A stretch of DNA of 64,000 nt from Flaccisagitta enflata (GCA_965153355.1 OZ231126.1:33914001-33978000); one strand, 5' to 3'; counted from the first letter of the stretch, positions 1 to 23,930 are shown. Numbers and translations are program-made. Notes: generated by a model not told the origin, from the letters alone.

Positions 1-38
1 CAAGTCAGACTTGGAAAAAGCTGAAAGGAAGAATGGAG

Positions 39-92
39 GAAGGAAGGAAAGAAAGAAGGAAAGAAAGAAAGAAAGGAAGAAAGAAAGAAAAA

Positions 93-167
<75 letters not shown>

Positions 168-189
168 GGAGAAAGAGAGAACAAGAAAG

Positions 190-262
<73 letters not shown>

Positions 263-263
263 A
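39..263 (+). repeat. (GAAA)n tetranucleotide tract
   Basis: More than 220 bases with few interruptions; the Lys/Glu/Arg open frames here are artefacts. Confidence 0.95.
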
Positions 264-299
264 AAAAGAAAACATTAGCGAGACCGACCAACCAACAAA

Positions 300-400
300 T
301 AGGCACGACGCAATATAAAGGTGCTTTGGCGCACCTTACAAAGAAGTACGTAGTAATTAAAGTGCGAGAGAAACAAGGCCAGGTAGGCCAATGATGCGTC
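300..400 (+). mobile_element. Hairpin fragment, AGGTGC stem
   Basis: Hairpin AGGTGCTTTGGCGCACCT at 319-336. CAAGGCCAGGTAGGCCAATG follows at about 375, which resembles the start of the 49,310 copy. Confidence 0.5.
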
Positions 401-554
401 CTCTTTAAATGAATGAAAGTTTCTATTGAATGAATGTTTTTTTCATGAATGAATGTCATTTATGAATGAATAAATGATTTATTCAATTAATTAGTAGATT
501 TATGCTTCTTCTACTGGGTCAGGACCACTTTTCTGTTGAAAAAATGCATAAATT

Positions 555-640
555 CGATGTTCCTAATGAATGCGTTACCCGACCGACCGACGGACAGAGC
601 CTATTATAGAGATGCGAGGACGCATCTAAAAACTAACGTG
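555..640 (+). mobile_element. ACGG-array element end with AGATGCG hairpin
   Basis: GCGTTACCCGACCGACCGAC, GGACAGAGCCTATTATAG and hairpin AGATGCGAGGACGCATCT (610-627) followed by AAAAA. Confidence 0.6.
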
Positions 641-863
641 ACACAAGAACAGACGAAGAGACAGAGACAGAGACAGAGACAGCGACGCATACAGAATTAG
701 AAAGGGGAAAAGTAGAAAAGGAGAGAATTACTGACAAGACACACCAAATGCTTTTTTTTGCAATCTTGATGTTTTTTTTCCTCTCAAGAGCCGGTAAATA
801 TTCATAACGATAAATTGAATAATTACTCGTAATTGATGTATGTATTGTAATATGAAAACCCAT

Positions 864-1461
864 TACTATCTAGGAAATATGTTTGGAAACACCTTTAAAG
901 AGAGATATCTTGACTTCCCGTTCAGATAAGTAAACAAAATTTATAAGCACATTAATCTGCATAAAAAAATCTACAATCTGAGCGCAATCTCATCTCTGTG
1001 CATCAAACCGTTCAGAAATGCCATGAGTTTGAAGTTGATCAAGTGCTTTCAAAAATGTTAAAAAAAACAAGAATTTCTTTTTCCTCCTACCCTTCCATCT
1101 TTGAAACGCTCTCAAATTTTACCAGAAAATGATTGAAACATGCGGATTTTACCACTGGTTAGCTCTTGAGCTCTATTTTTATAATCTCATGAATTTTTAG
1201 TTCAATTTTAAAAGGGAAGTACCCCAATTTTGCAGCTAAAATGACCAAAATCTACTATTTATACCACAACCATCTCTTAGTTGTGATAAACAAACCAAGC
1301 TCGTGGTCCCTAAGTTGGATTGAAGATTGTTATTTGCTTTTGTTTTAGTTAGTAAAAATATAAAAATAACCAAAAACAATCAGATACATGAGTTTTAAGC
1401 ATATGAGGGGGCAAACATACCATCAACCCTAAGTGTTTCCAAACTTTTTTCCTAGATAGTA
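864..1461. mobile_element. TA-flanked inverted-repeat element (about 598 bp)
   Basis: The ends read TACTATCTAGGAAA and TTCCTAGATAGTA, with the similarity continuing to GTTTGGAAACAC. The interior carries a shared AT-rich module with an ACCGTTCAGAAATG core near 1,008. Confidence 0.65.
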
Positions 1462-1535
1462 AATGGTAGTAATTCTTGAGAAAGAGCGACCACCATGAAT
1501 CAGGTCTTTAACGTGAACTGCAAATTTGAAGGCAT

Positions 1536-1786
1536 GTCTCTAGTGACGGCAAAAACGCGATCATTCCCGCAAAACGCGTTTTCAGTGTGAACACATATTC
1601 ATGAATTTCTATTGTCCTACGAGGGAGTGAGCAAAGTGACTGAGCCCATGAAAGAAGCGAGCGAGCAAAATTAGGGTAGCGAAATAGAGTGTAGTAGAAC
1701 AAGTGGAAAGTGCAAGGGAACGAACGTTGCGAGCGACCGAGTGAAGCATTCAAAACGCGATTGTCGCGAGTAGAAACAAACCCTGA
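1536..1786 (+). mobile_element. GAGC-type short inverted-repeat element
   Basis: It has the family plan: CTAGTGACG start, an AACGCG...CAGTGTGAACACA segment, TTCATGAATTTC, then GAGGGAGTGAGCAAAGTGA and (GAGC/GAGT)n runs, CGAGCGACCGAGTG, and CAAAACGCGATTGTCGCGAG ending GTAGAAACA. The open frame across it is an artefact of the four-base periodicity. Confidence 0.6.
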
Positions 1787-2142
<356 letters not shown>

Positions 2143-2165
2143 CATGCCACTGTTGTTTTCTTTTC

Positions 2166-2216
2166 TTGTGCGTCCGTGCGTCCGTGCGTCCGTGCGTCCG
2201 TGCGTCCGTGCGTGCG
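2166..2216 (+). repeat. (GTCCGTGC)n octamer array
   Basis: About six copies, followed by GTGCGTTTGAG. Confidence 0.85.
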
Positions 2217-2404
2217 TTTGAGTTTGTTTTCGCGCGCGTGTGAGTGCGTGTGCGTGTGTGAGTGTGAAAGGCGAGGTGTGCGTCTGTGCCCACCTGCCGC
2301 CGACGGTAGAGCAACCCCGCGTTTTTTGTTCTTCATTAATTCCCAATATGAATTTGCTCAATTTCATAAGTAACAGTACTGTCAGTATCGTAATCAGAAC
2401 AAGT

Positions 2405-2650
2405 TATACGGGGTCACAATATCAGTGCGGACGGGTGGGCTGAGGCGTCCCACCCTCATCCACACGCCACGCCCCACTCCCTCCCCACCACACACACGTT
2501 CACAAAAAGCGTCATGGTCATGGTTGGATGGACGGATGGATGGACGGACGGACGGACGGACAGACGGACGGACGGACAGACAGATGGACGGAAGGATGGA
2601 TGAACGGATCAACGTGCGGATGAATGGGTGGATGGATAGACGGACTTTTG
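2405..2650 (+). mobile_element. ACGG-array element, CACACCCC subtype
   Basis: It begins GGGGTCACAATATCAGTGCG, then GACGGGTGGGCTGAGG, a C-rich stretch with CATCCACACGCC, and a long (GGACGGAC/GGATGGAT)n array. The hairpin end is not clear here. Confidence 0.5.
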
Positions 2651-2998
2651 AATAGACGGACGATCAATACGTGGACAATCTAAGGAGGTTCGTCACATCA
2701 AATGACCATCTAGTTACTACTTAGGCCATAAAAAACGCACTTTCTTATAAAAACTTGAATTTTTGATAATTTAGCTCTTTAAATCTTTCAAAGAGAGCAT
2801 GGATGTCTAGGACTAGAATCCATTATGACCCCCTGAGCTGAAGCAGGTGCCTGGGCCGTATTTGAGTAAGGATTAAAAAGGTTTTGACAACACTTTCACA
2901 CAAAGCTGTATCCCCAATTGAAGCTTTCTAATCAATCAATTGTAATGTTTCTCTCTTATGCGAGAAGCAAATAATGTTACCAGGACCTTAGATTTACT

Positions 2999-3195
2999 TT
3001 TTAGTCACGTGCTACGCGACTGTACACCCCGCTTTGTTGGTCCGTCAGTCTGTTGGTCGGTCCGTCGATCTGTCGGTCCCTTGGTCCCTTGGTCCCTCGG
3101 TCCCTCGGTCCGTCGATCACACTTTACTTTTTTTGGGTTTTTGGGGTTTTTGGCCTCACCGGCCTTGTTGCCATTACTAGGGGCAATCATGGAGA
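2999..3195 (-). mobile_element. Hairpin-ended ACGG-array element
   Basis: Read on the minus strand: a GGCCAAAAACCCC segment, a run of (GACC/GACG)n, then GGGGTGTACAGTCGCG and the stem-loop ending in CTAAAAAG. The stem here has one mismatch. The architecture (tetranucleotide array, short hairpin, CTAA end) resembles non-autonomous Helitron/Helentron elements; that assignment is inference. Confidence 0.6.
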
Positions 3196-3633
3196 GGATG
3201 AACGGCCTTGGTGACTGAAATTTTTTGCAGAAACTAATCTAAAGATAGCAAAACTGAAAATGGGCAAATTTTGTTTGAGTTTCAGAATGGAACTTTTTTT
3301 AAGATTGACTGATATTTTTGAAACGGCTTATCATAGCCTCTTGGGACCAAGTTTTTTGAACTCCTCACATAAAAAACTTTCCAAAGTACTTAATAGTGCA
3401 GCACTCCTTGACCAGTATTGCACCTTTATCCCTGTGCATGATGATTGCGTTTTTTATGGCCTAAGTAGTAGCAATCCAAATGACAATCTAATTAACCTTT
3501 CCAAAAGGAGGCACACCTACGATTCATTTTTGCCAAGTGGTATACATTTTCCTCTGAGATCTGCCTACTTGTCTAATTTTCAATGCCTGCCTGATACCCC
3601 TTTCTCGACTTTCTTGAGTTTTTTTCCGGACAT

Positions 3634-4238
3634 TACTATCTAGGAAATAATTATGGAATCAAAAAGGGTGCGATTTGATTTATCAAACAAATTCTGTTAA
3701 AACCATGATACTGATCTCATAAGCACCTCAAGTTACATTTTTGTTAACTGTTATCTTCAGTTTTGCAGCTAGGGGGCGGTTGATAAAGATTTTCATACAG
3801 ATTATTAGGGTCTTAATCTGCCATCTGTGAGCGGTTATTGCCAGTTTATCATTTATTGGAGAGTTTCCATTGTTTTGCTTGTAATTTCTGAACGGTTGAA
3901 GCCACAGAAACCAGATTGCGCTCATCTTGAAGATTTTTCAATGTAGATAAATTTGTTTTTTTTTTTCAAAGTTATTCGCCTTTCTAGAAGCGGAGATTTC
4001 TCAAGCAGAAGAAAGCCCTAATTTTTGTGTTCTATCATTTTCACATTTTACTACCCATTTTGAAACTGAAAGTATTCACTCGTTTGCTTGTCATTTCCAG
4101 ACGGTTTGAGCTACAGAGACCAGATTGAAGATTTTTTGATGTAGATTAATCTGCTTCTTTGAAAAAAGTTATTTGGCATTTTTAGAAACCAAGATATCTA
4201 TGGTTGAAGTTGATTCCATAATTATTTCCTAGGTAGCA
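3634..4238. mobile_element. TA-flanked inverted-repeat element (about 605 bp), just inside the left arm
   Basis: The ends read TACTATCTAGGAAATAATTA and the complement of GATTCCATAATTATTTCCTA, about 28 bp. It is the same terminal family as 864-1,461 but with longer, cleaner repeats. The interior has two copies of the TTTCTGAACGGTT / AGACGGTTTGAG module. The mirror copy is at about 41,362-41,966. The outer end of the giant arm lies only about 54 bases away. Confidence 0.7.
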
Positions 4239-4695
4239 GCGCCCTCCTTGAAGTGTTCCCAACAAATGGGCCTGGGCAACGTCTGGCATGAGTCAAAGAC
4301 ATCGCCCACCGCGATTTGCTCCCCCTCTTGTCAGAGCAATCACTCAGATTTGAAAAGCAACATAATTCAACAGAAACATCGTTGAAAGAGTTACTTTAAG
4401 AACTATATACTATATGAAAATGAACGTTGTCGGTATTATCCCTTAGGTTCATCCATTCTGATGTTGAAAAAAAAATGACTGACTAATATCAAATCAGATC
4501 AGATTGCTTCAAGTACATTGACTCATCATCGAGACATTGGAACCTTTTCTGCGATTACTTGTTGTTATCAGAAAAAGGAGGAAGAAAGAAGACTACATTA
4601 TGCAAATCATTTCTTTGTCACAATCTGTTTGTTAACTATTCCATTATAGTATCGCGCTATTGCAAACGCGTTCGTGTATTTTTCTTTAAATTCCT

Positions 4696-4765
4696 AGTCG
4701 CCTGCTACGCGACTCTATAAGCCACTTTTTGTTCCGTCCGCAAGTCCGTTGGTCCGTCCAAATGC
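4696..4765 (-). mobile_element. Short hairpin-ended fragment
   Basis: Hairpin AGTCGCCTGCTACGCGACT at 4,696-4,714 followed by TCTATAAGCC and a few CCGT units; truncated. Mirror at about 40,835-40,904. Confidence 0.55.
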
Positions 4766-5070
4766 TGCCGAGACGCTCCGAACCTGCCGAATAGCGGCGC
4801 TACTTGCTACTCCATAATCACGCCTGCTCTACTAAGTAGGCTAGTAAACGTTTGAGGTTGATGAGGAAAGGAATGGAAAGAAGTCCTGTATCTGAAGGTT
4901 AAGCAAGAAGCTGTCAAAGGAGATAAGGCCTGCGCCGAATAACGTCAAGCAAAGTTCAGTGACAAGTATTAGTACCAAAGACTTCAGTAAGGTTGTATTA
5001 CACTCCCAGCCTCCCAGGCAATGACGAATCGCTGTTGATCGATCGGTAAGCCACATTACTGCTCTTACTT

Positions 5071-5236
5071 ATGAGGTCCGTTTCTACAATCGCGTCATTA
5101 ACAGGCCACTGGGTCGCTCGCTACGTTCGTTCTCTAGCAATGCTTACTCACTCTGCTTCACCAAGCTTGCTTCACTCATTTGCTTCATTCATGTGCTTGC
5201 CCACTAACTTCACTAACTCACTCAAGGGAAAAATCA
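5071..5236 (-). mobile_element. GAGC-type element, first half (interrupted)
   Basis: It begins GGTCCGTTTCTACAATCGCG and runs through the CTCACTC-rich body. It is interrupted at 5,237 by a 603-bp element and continues at 5,840-5,917 with the typical GTTCACGCTGTAAGCACG and CACTAGAAACACACCC end. Confidence 0.65.
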
Positions 5237-5839
5237 TAACCATAGCACAAAAAAAAAAACGGAACAAAATGTTTTTTAAAGATTGAGATTCATCCAATGA
5301 AAAAAACATAGCAAAATCTGTGACCGTTTGAAAGCTCTTTGAAAGATCCTCAAAATGAGACTATGCTGGTTATTCTGTCTTTATTCGTTTAGAAATGACA
5401 TAACATTAAAGAAGAGGTGGTCATGAACGTAAAAGTTGAAATCATAAAAGTTGTTTCGTTTTTTAATTTGATAATAACGATAGAAAAAAATAATAATTTA
5501 AATTTTTTTTAGATGATTTTAAAGATTTTCAAATTTTCTTTCATTCAAGACCAATCCCAGATCTGTATCTCAAACGGTTTAAAAGTTACAGCTTGTCAAA
5601 GTTAACTACCTTATCTTCAAAACCTTTTTATTCAATCTGGCTGCTTATTGAATAGGGCAATGTTTTCATTCATTCTTATGCCATTTCTAAACGGATAAAG
5701 CTAGAATGACCAGCAACATCGCATATGAAAGATCTTTTGCAGAGCTTTCTGACAGTCATGAATTTTCTATAGTTATAGTCTTCACTTTAGCAATAAATCA
5801 TCAAAACAAGTTGTTCCGTTTTTTTTTGTGCTATGGTTA
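5237..5839. mobile_element. TA-flanked inverted-repeat element nested in another element
   Basis: The ends read TAACCATAGCAC plus an A-run plus CGGAACAA, and the reverse complement. It interrupts a GAGC-type element whose two halves lie at about 5,071-5,236 and 5,840-5,917, so it inserted later. The interior has the shared CGTTTAGAAATGACAT module twice in opposing orientation. Mirror copy at about 39,761-40,363. Confidence 0.75.
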
Positions 5840-5917
5840 GTTGAAAATCATGAATATATGTTCACGCTGTAAGCACGTTTGACGGAAGCAATTGTATTCC
5901 TTGTCGTCACTAGAAAC

Positions 5918-6150
5918 ACACCCTTAACAGCGTGAATATATATTCATGAATCAGTGTTCCATGAGGGAGTGAGCGAAGTGGGTGAGCGAGCCCTTGAATG
6001 GAGCGAACAAGCGAGGTGAGTGTATCAAAGCAGAGTGCCGCTGAGCCTGTGAGTGGAGTGAGCGGTGCAAGCGAACGAACGTAGCGACCGATCAATTGGC
6101 CCGTTAAAACGCGATTGTCTGTGACTGAAATGCGCTCTTACGACCTTGTT
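5918..6150 (+). mobile_element. GAGC-type element abutting the interrupted one
   Basis: It starts within TTAACAGCGTGAATATATAT directly after the CACACCC end of the preceding copy. It carries the GAGTGAGCGAAGTGGGTGAG body and CGTTAAAACGCGATTGTCTG tail. Mirror copy at about 39,450-39,683. Confidence 0.55.
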
Positions 6151-6625
6151 GCAGTATGTAAATGACATAAAACCAGCAAACTAGCATTACATCCTTGTTG
6201 CAGTATGTTAATGACATTAAACCAGCAAACTAGCATTACATCCTTGTTGCAGTATGTAAATAACATTAAACCAGCAAACTAGCATTTGTTGCAGTATGTA
6301 AATGACATTAAACCAGCAAACTAGCATTATATCCTTGTTGCAGTATGTTAATGACACTAAACCAGCAAACAAGCATTACATCCTTGTTGCAGTATGTAAA
6401 TAACATTAAACCAGCAAACTAGCATTACATTCTTCTTGCAGTATGTTAATGACATTAAACCAGAAAACTAGCATTACATCCTTGTTGCAGTATGTTAATG
6501 ACATCAAACCAGCAAACTAGCTTTACATCCTTGTTGCAGTATGTTAATGACATTAAACCAGCAAACTAGCATTACATCCTTGTTGCAGTATTTCAATGAC
6601 ATTAAACCAGCAAACTAGCATCAAA
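6140..6625 (+). repeat. 49-bp tandem repeat, about 10 copies
   Basis: The unit starts TTGTTGCAGTATGTTAATGA and ends AACTAGCATTACATCC. One copy is shortened (near 6,283). Copies differ by 1-3 bases. Mirror array at about 38,980-39,460. Confidence 0.9.
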
Positions 6626-6780
6626 TCATGTCAAGAAGTATTTATGCGTGCCAAACCTGTGAAATTTGAATGAATGGTGACGTCTCCTGTTATGATTTTG
6701 GAGTTCCTGTATTTGCCATTTCTACCCTCAACAGATGTAGTCAATCATCTACACGTCACTCAAAATCATGACAACCAATG

Positions 6781-6783
<3 letters not shown>

Positions 6784-6839
<56 letters not shown>
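6784..6839 (+). repeat. (GA)n tract
   Basis: About 56 bases in the left arm and about 88 in the right (38,730-38,817). Confidence 0.95.
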
Positions 6840-6843
<4 letters not shown>

Positions 6844-6939
6844 GGCAGAGAGGCAGACAGACAGACAGTTAGCAAGCCAAAAAGACATTTACACAAACTT
6901 GTGAGCGCATTCACACTGATATATTGACACGTTCAAAAA

Positions 6940-7190
6940 CACTGACTTCAACACACTCTGATATGTGTGCATGCACATGTGCATGCATGCACATGCATGC
7001 ACATGCACTGACACTAACACACTTTGTCATGTGTGCTTGCCAACACACATGCACTGCCACTAACACACTCTGATGTCTATGCATGCAAACACACATGCAC
7101 TGTCACTATCACGCTCTGACAAATGAGCATGCAAACACACATGCACTGACATTAACAAACTCTGACATGTGTGCATGCGAACAAAACCTT
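6940..7190 (+). repeat. About 46-bp tandem repeat rich in GCATGCA
   Basis: Units contain ACACACATGCACTG, CACTAACACACTCTGA and a GTGCATGC core; about 4.5 copies. Alternating purine-pyrimidine, self-complementary segments such as TGCATGCA are frequent. Mirror at 38,385-38,635. Confidence 0.75.
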
Positions 7191-7338
7191 GTTGGATTTT
7201 GAAAAGTGTGGCAGCCACAGATTCGAAGTTTAAAACTCAACAAGTAGGGCAAATCTCTGGAGGGGGGAGTAAGTGCATGGGGGAGGGATGGGAGGAGAGG
7301 AGAGGAAGGAAAGAGAGAGTCAAGATTGTGTGGAAGAA

Positions 7339-7344
7339 AGGAAG

Positions 7345-7402
<58 letters not shown>
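7339..7402 (+). repeat. (GAAA)n tract
   Basis: Mirror in the right arm at about 38,170-38,226. Confidence 0.9.
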
Positions 7403-7403
<1 letters not shown>

Positions 7404-7673
7404 GAGGAAGATACAGACCAATAGGACGATATCAGGTAATGAAAATAGCAAAAAACGTTAAATGGTCGGCGGCTCTCGTTGCCCATTTGGGAGCGTATTT
7501 TCAATTTCAATCTAGGCTCTTCTGGACATGACCTCATTTTGAAGTGCGTCCTCGCAATTCTAAGCGATGTCCGTCCGTTGGTTGGTCGGTTGGTTGGTTG
7601 TTGGTTGGTCGGTTGGTTGGTAGGTCACGCAAATGTTTAAAATGCTCAAAACGGCCAATTCTATTGTTCAATC

Positions 7674-7800
7674 ATTCATTCATTTATTAACTCATTCATT
7701 CATTCATTCATTCATTCATTCATTCATTCATTCATTCATTCATTCATTCATTCATTCATTCATTCATTCATTCATTCACTCATTACGTTCATTCATTTCT
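7674..7800 (+). repeat. (CATT)n tract
   Basis: About 30 copies; mirror (AATG)n at 37,795-37,912. Sequence next to it differs between arms (37,735-37,795). Confidence 0.9.
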
Positions 7801-8044
7801 TTCATTCATTTAGTTATTCAACTTTTTTTTTCAAGGCTCATCGTTGGCCCACTTGGCCTAGTTTACTTGAAAACAGTAAAACCATGATGAGAATGATTTC
7901 TTGAGGCCGGGACATGGATGTAGGGGATCAAAATGCGTTGCGACGGGCCTTCAGACTTAATTCCAAATCCGACAGCTAATCTTAGTTCGCTGACAATTTG
8001 AATAGAAATGGACAAACATGTTTCTTTCTCTATTTTCTTTTTCT

Positions 8045-8480
8045 TTTTAAGCCTCTCAGACCTGAAACCTGGCCTCTCAGGCCCAAACTTTGGTCAGGTC
8101 CCAAATCAGCCCTTTCCGGCTTCAAATCTGCCCTCTCAGACCTTGAATCTAGATTCTCCACTATCATTTTAGTCCTCAGGCCACAAATCTGCTCTTAGGT
8201 CTCAAAAGACAAATCTGCCATCTCAGACTTCAAACTGGACGGATGGACAAAAGTCATCCTGTGTTCTACAGGACTCCGTCCTCTTTGAGGCCACTGCCCT
8301 GCTTCCCCCACTCAAATACACAGTCAAAGCAGGGCAACGGGTATCGCTGACCACATATTGCCCTTGGGCGATTGGCTGTATATCTTCTCTTTGATAATCA
8401 GTCCGATAAGGGCCATAGACATGCTTTCTTGGTAGAGCCTGAAGTCCCTTCTCCTTTTTGGGCAGCGGCCCCAAAGGGGT
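8045..8480. repeat. Composite repeat: GGCCTGAGAG minisatellite plus CCCCAAAGGGG element
   Basis: A degenerate array of about 20 bp (CTCAGGCC...AAATCTGCC) is followed by GGACGGATGGACAAAAGTCA, CTGTGTTCTACAGGACTCCG, CAGGGCAACGGGTATCGCTG and GCGGCCCCAAAGGGGTCGAT. Related copies lie at 37,150-37,575 (mirror) and 46,800-47,270. The open frames are not conserved between copies. Confidence 0.65.
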
Positions 8481-9100
8481 CGATGACCTATGCCTTCACA
8501 CATATGGGGAGTTTTCTCCTTCTTCTCAGCCTATGCCTTCGTGCCCCCTCCCCAGCCTAGGCCTATGTCTCAGCCTGGAGGCCCATATCCCCGCCCTCAG
8601 GAGGCCCAAATCCCAACCCCAAGGCCGTTCCCTCTCTAGGGATTTTGGCCTCGAGACTGGGATTTGGGCCTGGAGGCTGAGATATAGTCACTCCAGGCTG
8701 AGATGGGCACGGAGGCTGGAGAAGGAGGGTGTGGAGAAGAGGAGAAAACTCCCAGCAATAGCCTCGTCATCATTACAGAGCGCTGTTCTCCCACCGGCAA
8801 CGCCACGCTCACCAGCAGGGCACGGGTACCGCAGACCATCTAACGCTTTTGCGACTATTTCAGGTAAAGGAAAATTTTGGGCTGGGTAGGTTATCTGAAT
8901 GGGCCGGGATATCAATGGTACGGTGGGAAATTGCCAAATTGGGTATTGGCGGGTTTTGGGGATATGGCCGTTGGCCAAAAAGGGCTGACAATATTAGAAA
9001 GCGACGTTGTAATAGGATTTAACGGGATGGGCTGGGATAAAAGGACTTAGTTAACCCATCTACGTCTAGAAGCGGACCCTAGTCAAGATTCATAATTAGT
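8480..9100. other. Intergenic, repeat-like, no gene seen
   Basis: Continues the C-rich composite repeat (GGCCCATATCCCC and GGCCTGGAGGCTGAGATA units to about 8,720). From 8,830 it is unique sequence with a GGGATAT...GGGATAAAAGG region. The right arm differs by rearrangement at 36,790-37,140. Confidence 0.5.
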
Positions 9101-9129
9101 AAAATCAGAAGGTGCAGAGAAAAAGAGGG

Positions 9130-9133
<4 letters not shown>

Positions 9134-9184
<51 letters not shown>

Positions 9185-9284
9185 GAGAAGAGGTGCCTCT
9201 AGAGTGCAGTGGGTGGGACGTGGGAAGGGGGTTGATGCTGAGAACGGCGAGGAATGTACAAGGATTAGAGGATCTAGGAGAGAG

Positions 9285-9318
<34 letters not shown>

Positions 9319-9487
9319 GAAGTCGAGTAAAGAAGAAAACTCACGAAAATTCACAAAAAAAAAAAATGACCTCAAAAAAAAGAAAGATGGGTTGAACTGT
9401 TCTTTTGTCAACATCTGACAACCACTCTTTAAGCAGAAAAGAAGGAGATGTTGAACTTTCCCATCTCTAGCGGTAATTCTAAACATT

Positions 9488-9575
<88 letters not shown>
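9134..9575 (+). repeat. (GA)n, (GA)n and (CT)n tracts
   Basis: Tracts at 9,134-9,182, 9,287-9,315 and 9,491-9,574. In the right arm the matching tracts (36,369-36,482, 36,145-36,255 and 35,897-35,966) are mostly longer. Confidence 0.9.
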
Positions 9576-9578
<3 letters not shown>

Positions 9579-9599
9579 CAATTCTGACACCAGACGTTT

Positions 9600-10525
9600 C
9601 CGGGGTACCCCGTTGCGAGACTATTGCTGCTGTAAAGGACTAATATAGTATGTTCTGCTTTCCAAATTCGAACAATTGCTTAATCTGTCCGTCTGCCTTT
9701 CTATCTGACTGTCTGTGCGGTCCGATTTGGTAAAACCACTTTATTCAAATAGCCTTTGATGTCCAAGTCTAACTAACTTCTGTGCCACCCAAACGCATCC
9801 CACTTGATTAACATAAATTGCCTCTTTATTCCACCAATCACCAATCCGTCCATCCGTCCATTCGTTTGTCCACAGCCACAGGGGCTTCTCCTTCCATAAA
9901 GTTTCTATGCAAATTTGTGTAACACGTTGATTGTAACCTATACGCATTGATGATGTTAAGATGATCATCTTTTTTATACTCGCCATTCAACTTATCCTTG
10001 AATCATTTCTTCCCTTTTTCAAAAAAAAGTATTGGCAAAAAATAGCATATATACAAAAGAAAAAAATGATCTTAAAACCAAAAAGCCGAGAGGAACAAAG
10101 TCAACAAACAAACAAACAAACAAACAAACAAAATGTGCCACCGAAACAAATCATTGACAAATTGACGCCCATCAACTAAAAAACGATGACGATAAATATT
10201 TGTACGTCTAAAACGATGATAATATTTTCCAACGATGATCATGGTATGGATGAGAATTTCAAACGATGACAATAAACATTTATCAACTGAGCAACTGTAG
10301 ATAATCATGGTTAGTCGTCTGAAAGGCCGATGACGACGAAACGTGGTCTGGATGCCGACAGTAGCAAACTTCGCCGACAGTCTACAAAAAAAAAGCGTAG
10401 CTGACAGTTTTTTTTTCTCGCGTGTCAACGGGTCAATGACACATATTCGTGCTAATGACTGCAATGAGCAACGACAGTTTTGTGTCGAGATTTGCCAAAA
10501 TGACTGAATTGGTCGGAATTTGGTT
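9600..10525. other. Upstream region of the zinc-finger gene
   Basis: Expected promoter and 5' leader. It shows several AACGATGAC...AATA repeats (10,180-10,290), a (CAAA)n run at 10,107-10,131 and no TATA box near the start. No promoter could be placed. Confidence 0.4.
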
Positions 10526-23225
<12,700 letters not shown>

Positions 23226-23226
23226 G

Positions 23227-23539
23227 TAACACCCCTGACAAAATTAGGCGAACTGGGGTTGAATTCCATGTATTTGAACCTGACAAAGTGATTTAAATGG
23301 TAATTTGGGATATGTACACATGGACTAGGGTGAATGCCGTCCAAGTTCAGCCAAAAATACCAAATAGAATTGGTTGACATGCTATTTAAGTCGTTTTATA
23401 GCCATTCTCTGATAACAGACAGTTCCACTCTGTCAATTATTACCAAATCCCTTAATGCACATTTTTCTCAGTCTCAAGGGCTGCAGGTTCAAATACATGG
23501 AATTCAACCCCAGTTCGCCTAATTTTGTCAGGGGTGTTA
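23227..23539. mobile_element. TA-flanked inverted-repeat element at the palindrome axis
   Basis: It starts TAACACCCCTGACAAAATTA and ends with the reverse complement. Terminal repeats are about 53 bases and the unique interior is 205 bases. The first 30 bases resemble the ends of the 609-base element at 55,831-56,439. It encodes nothing and is best read as a non-autonomous, TA-targeting (Tc1/mariner-like) element. It abuts exon 12 of both gene copies. Confidence 0.75.
23281..23485. other. Spacer at the axis of the inverted repeat
   Basis: This 205-base single-copy segment lies between the arms. It is the interior of the small inverted-repeat element at 23,227-23,539. It is AT-rich, has no open frame of note and does not fold on itself in any obvious way. 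Confidence 0.9.
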
Positions 23540-23540
23540 C

Positions 23541-23859
23541 CTTTTGAACGCCTTATCGCATTTATCGCACTGAAACTCCGCTTTGCTTCCTTCCTTCATC
23601 TCTCCTTCTTCCTCTTCTTCTTCCTCTTCCTCTTCTTCTTCGTCATCCTCCTCCTCCTCGTCATCGACGTCATCATCGTCGTCGTCGTCGTCGTCATTGT
23701 CGTTGACCGTTGACCCGGCGTTGGCGTCGGCGTTGGCGTTGGCGTTGGCGTTGACGTTGCCGACTTCCGCTCGATCGTGAGTCAACAAATGACGATTGAG
23801 GGACCGACGATTGTCGAATAATTTGGCGCAAACGTGGCAGAAAAAAGACGCGCTTCCGC
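23541..23859 (-). CDS. Zinc-finger gene exon 12, right copy
   Basis: It has the same translation as 22,907-23,225: finger 6, Asn-Ala and acidic tracts and half of finger 7. It ends at the other terminal repeat of the central element. Confidence 0.8.
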
Positions 23860-23930
23860 CTAAGAAAAAAACAAATGATATTTCAAATCAATATATTCAC
23901 ACCCTCGCTACAACGGATCGGAGAGCATCG

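Noticed and set aside
39-390. Lys/Arg/Glu-rich open frames
   Set aside because: Direct translation of a (GAAA)n microsatellite with no splice or start context.
3260-3643. 127-codon frame across the left border of the inverted repeat
   Set aside because: It crosses the arm border and the start of a transposon, and its matching part in the right arm is not open. Probably chance.
6140-6625. CRISPR-like array
   Set aside because: The 49-bp units are contiguous with no unique spacers; it is an ordinary tandem repeat in an animal-type genome.
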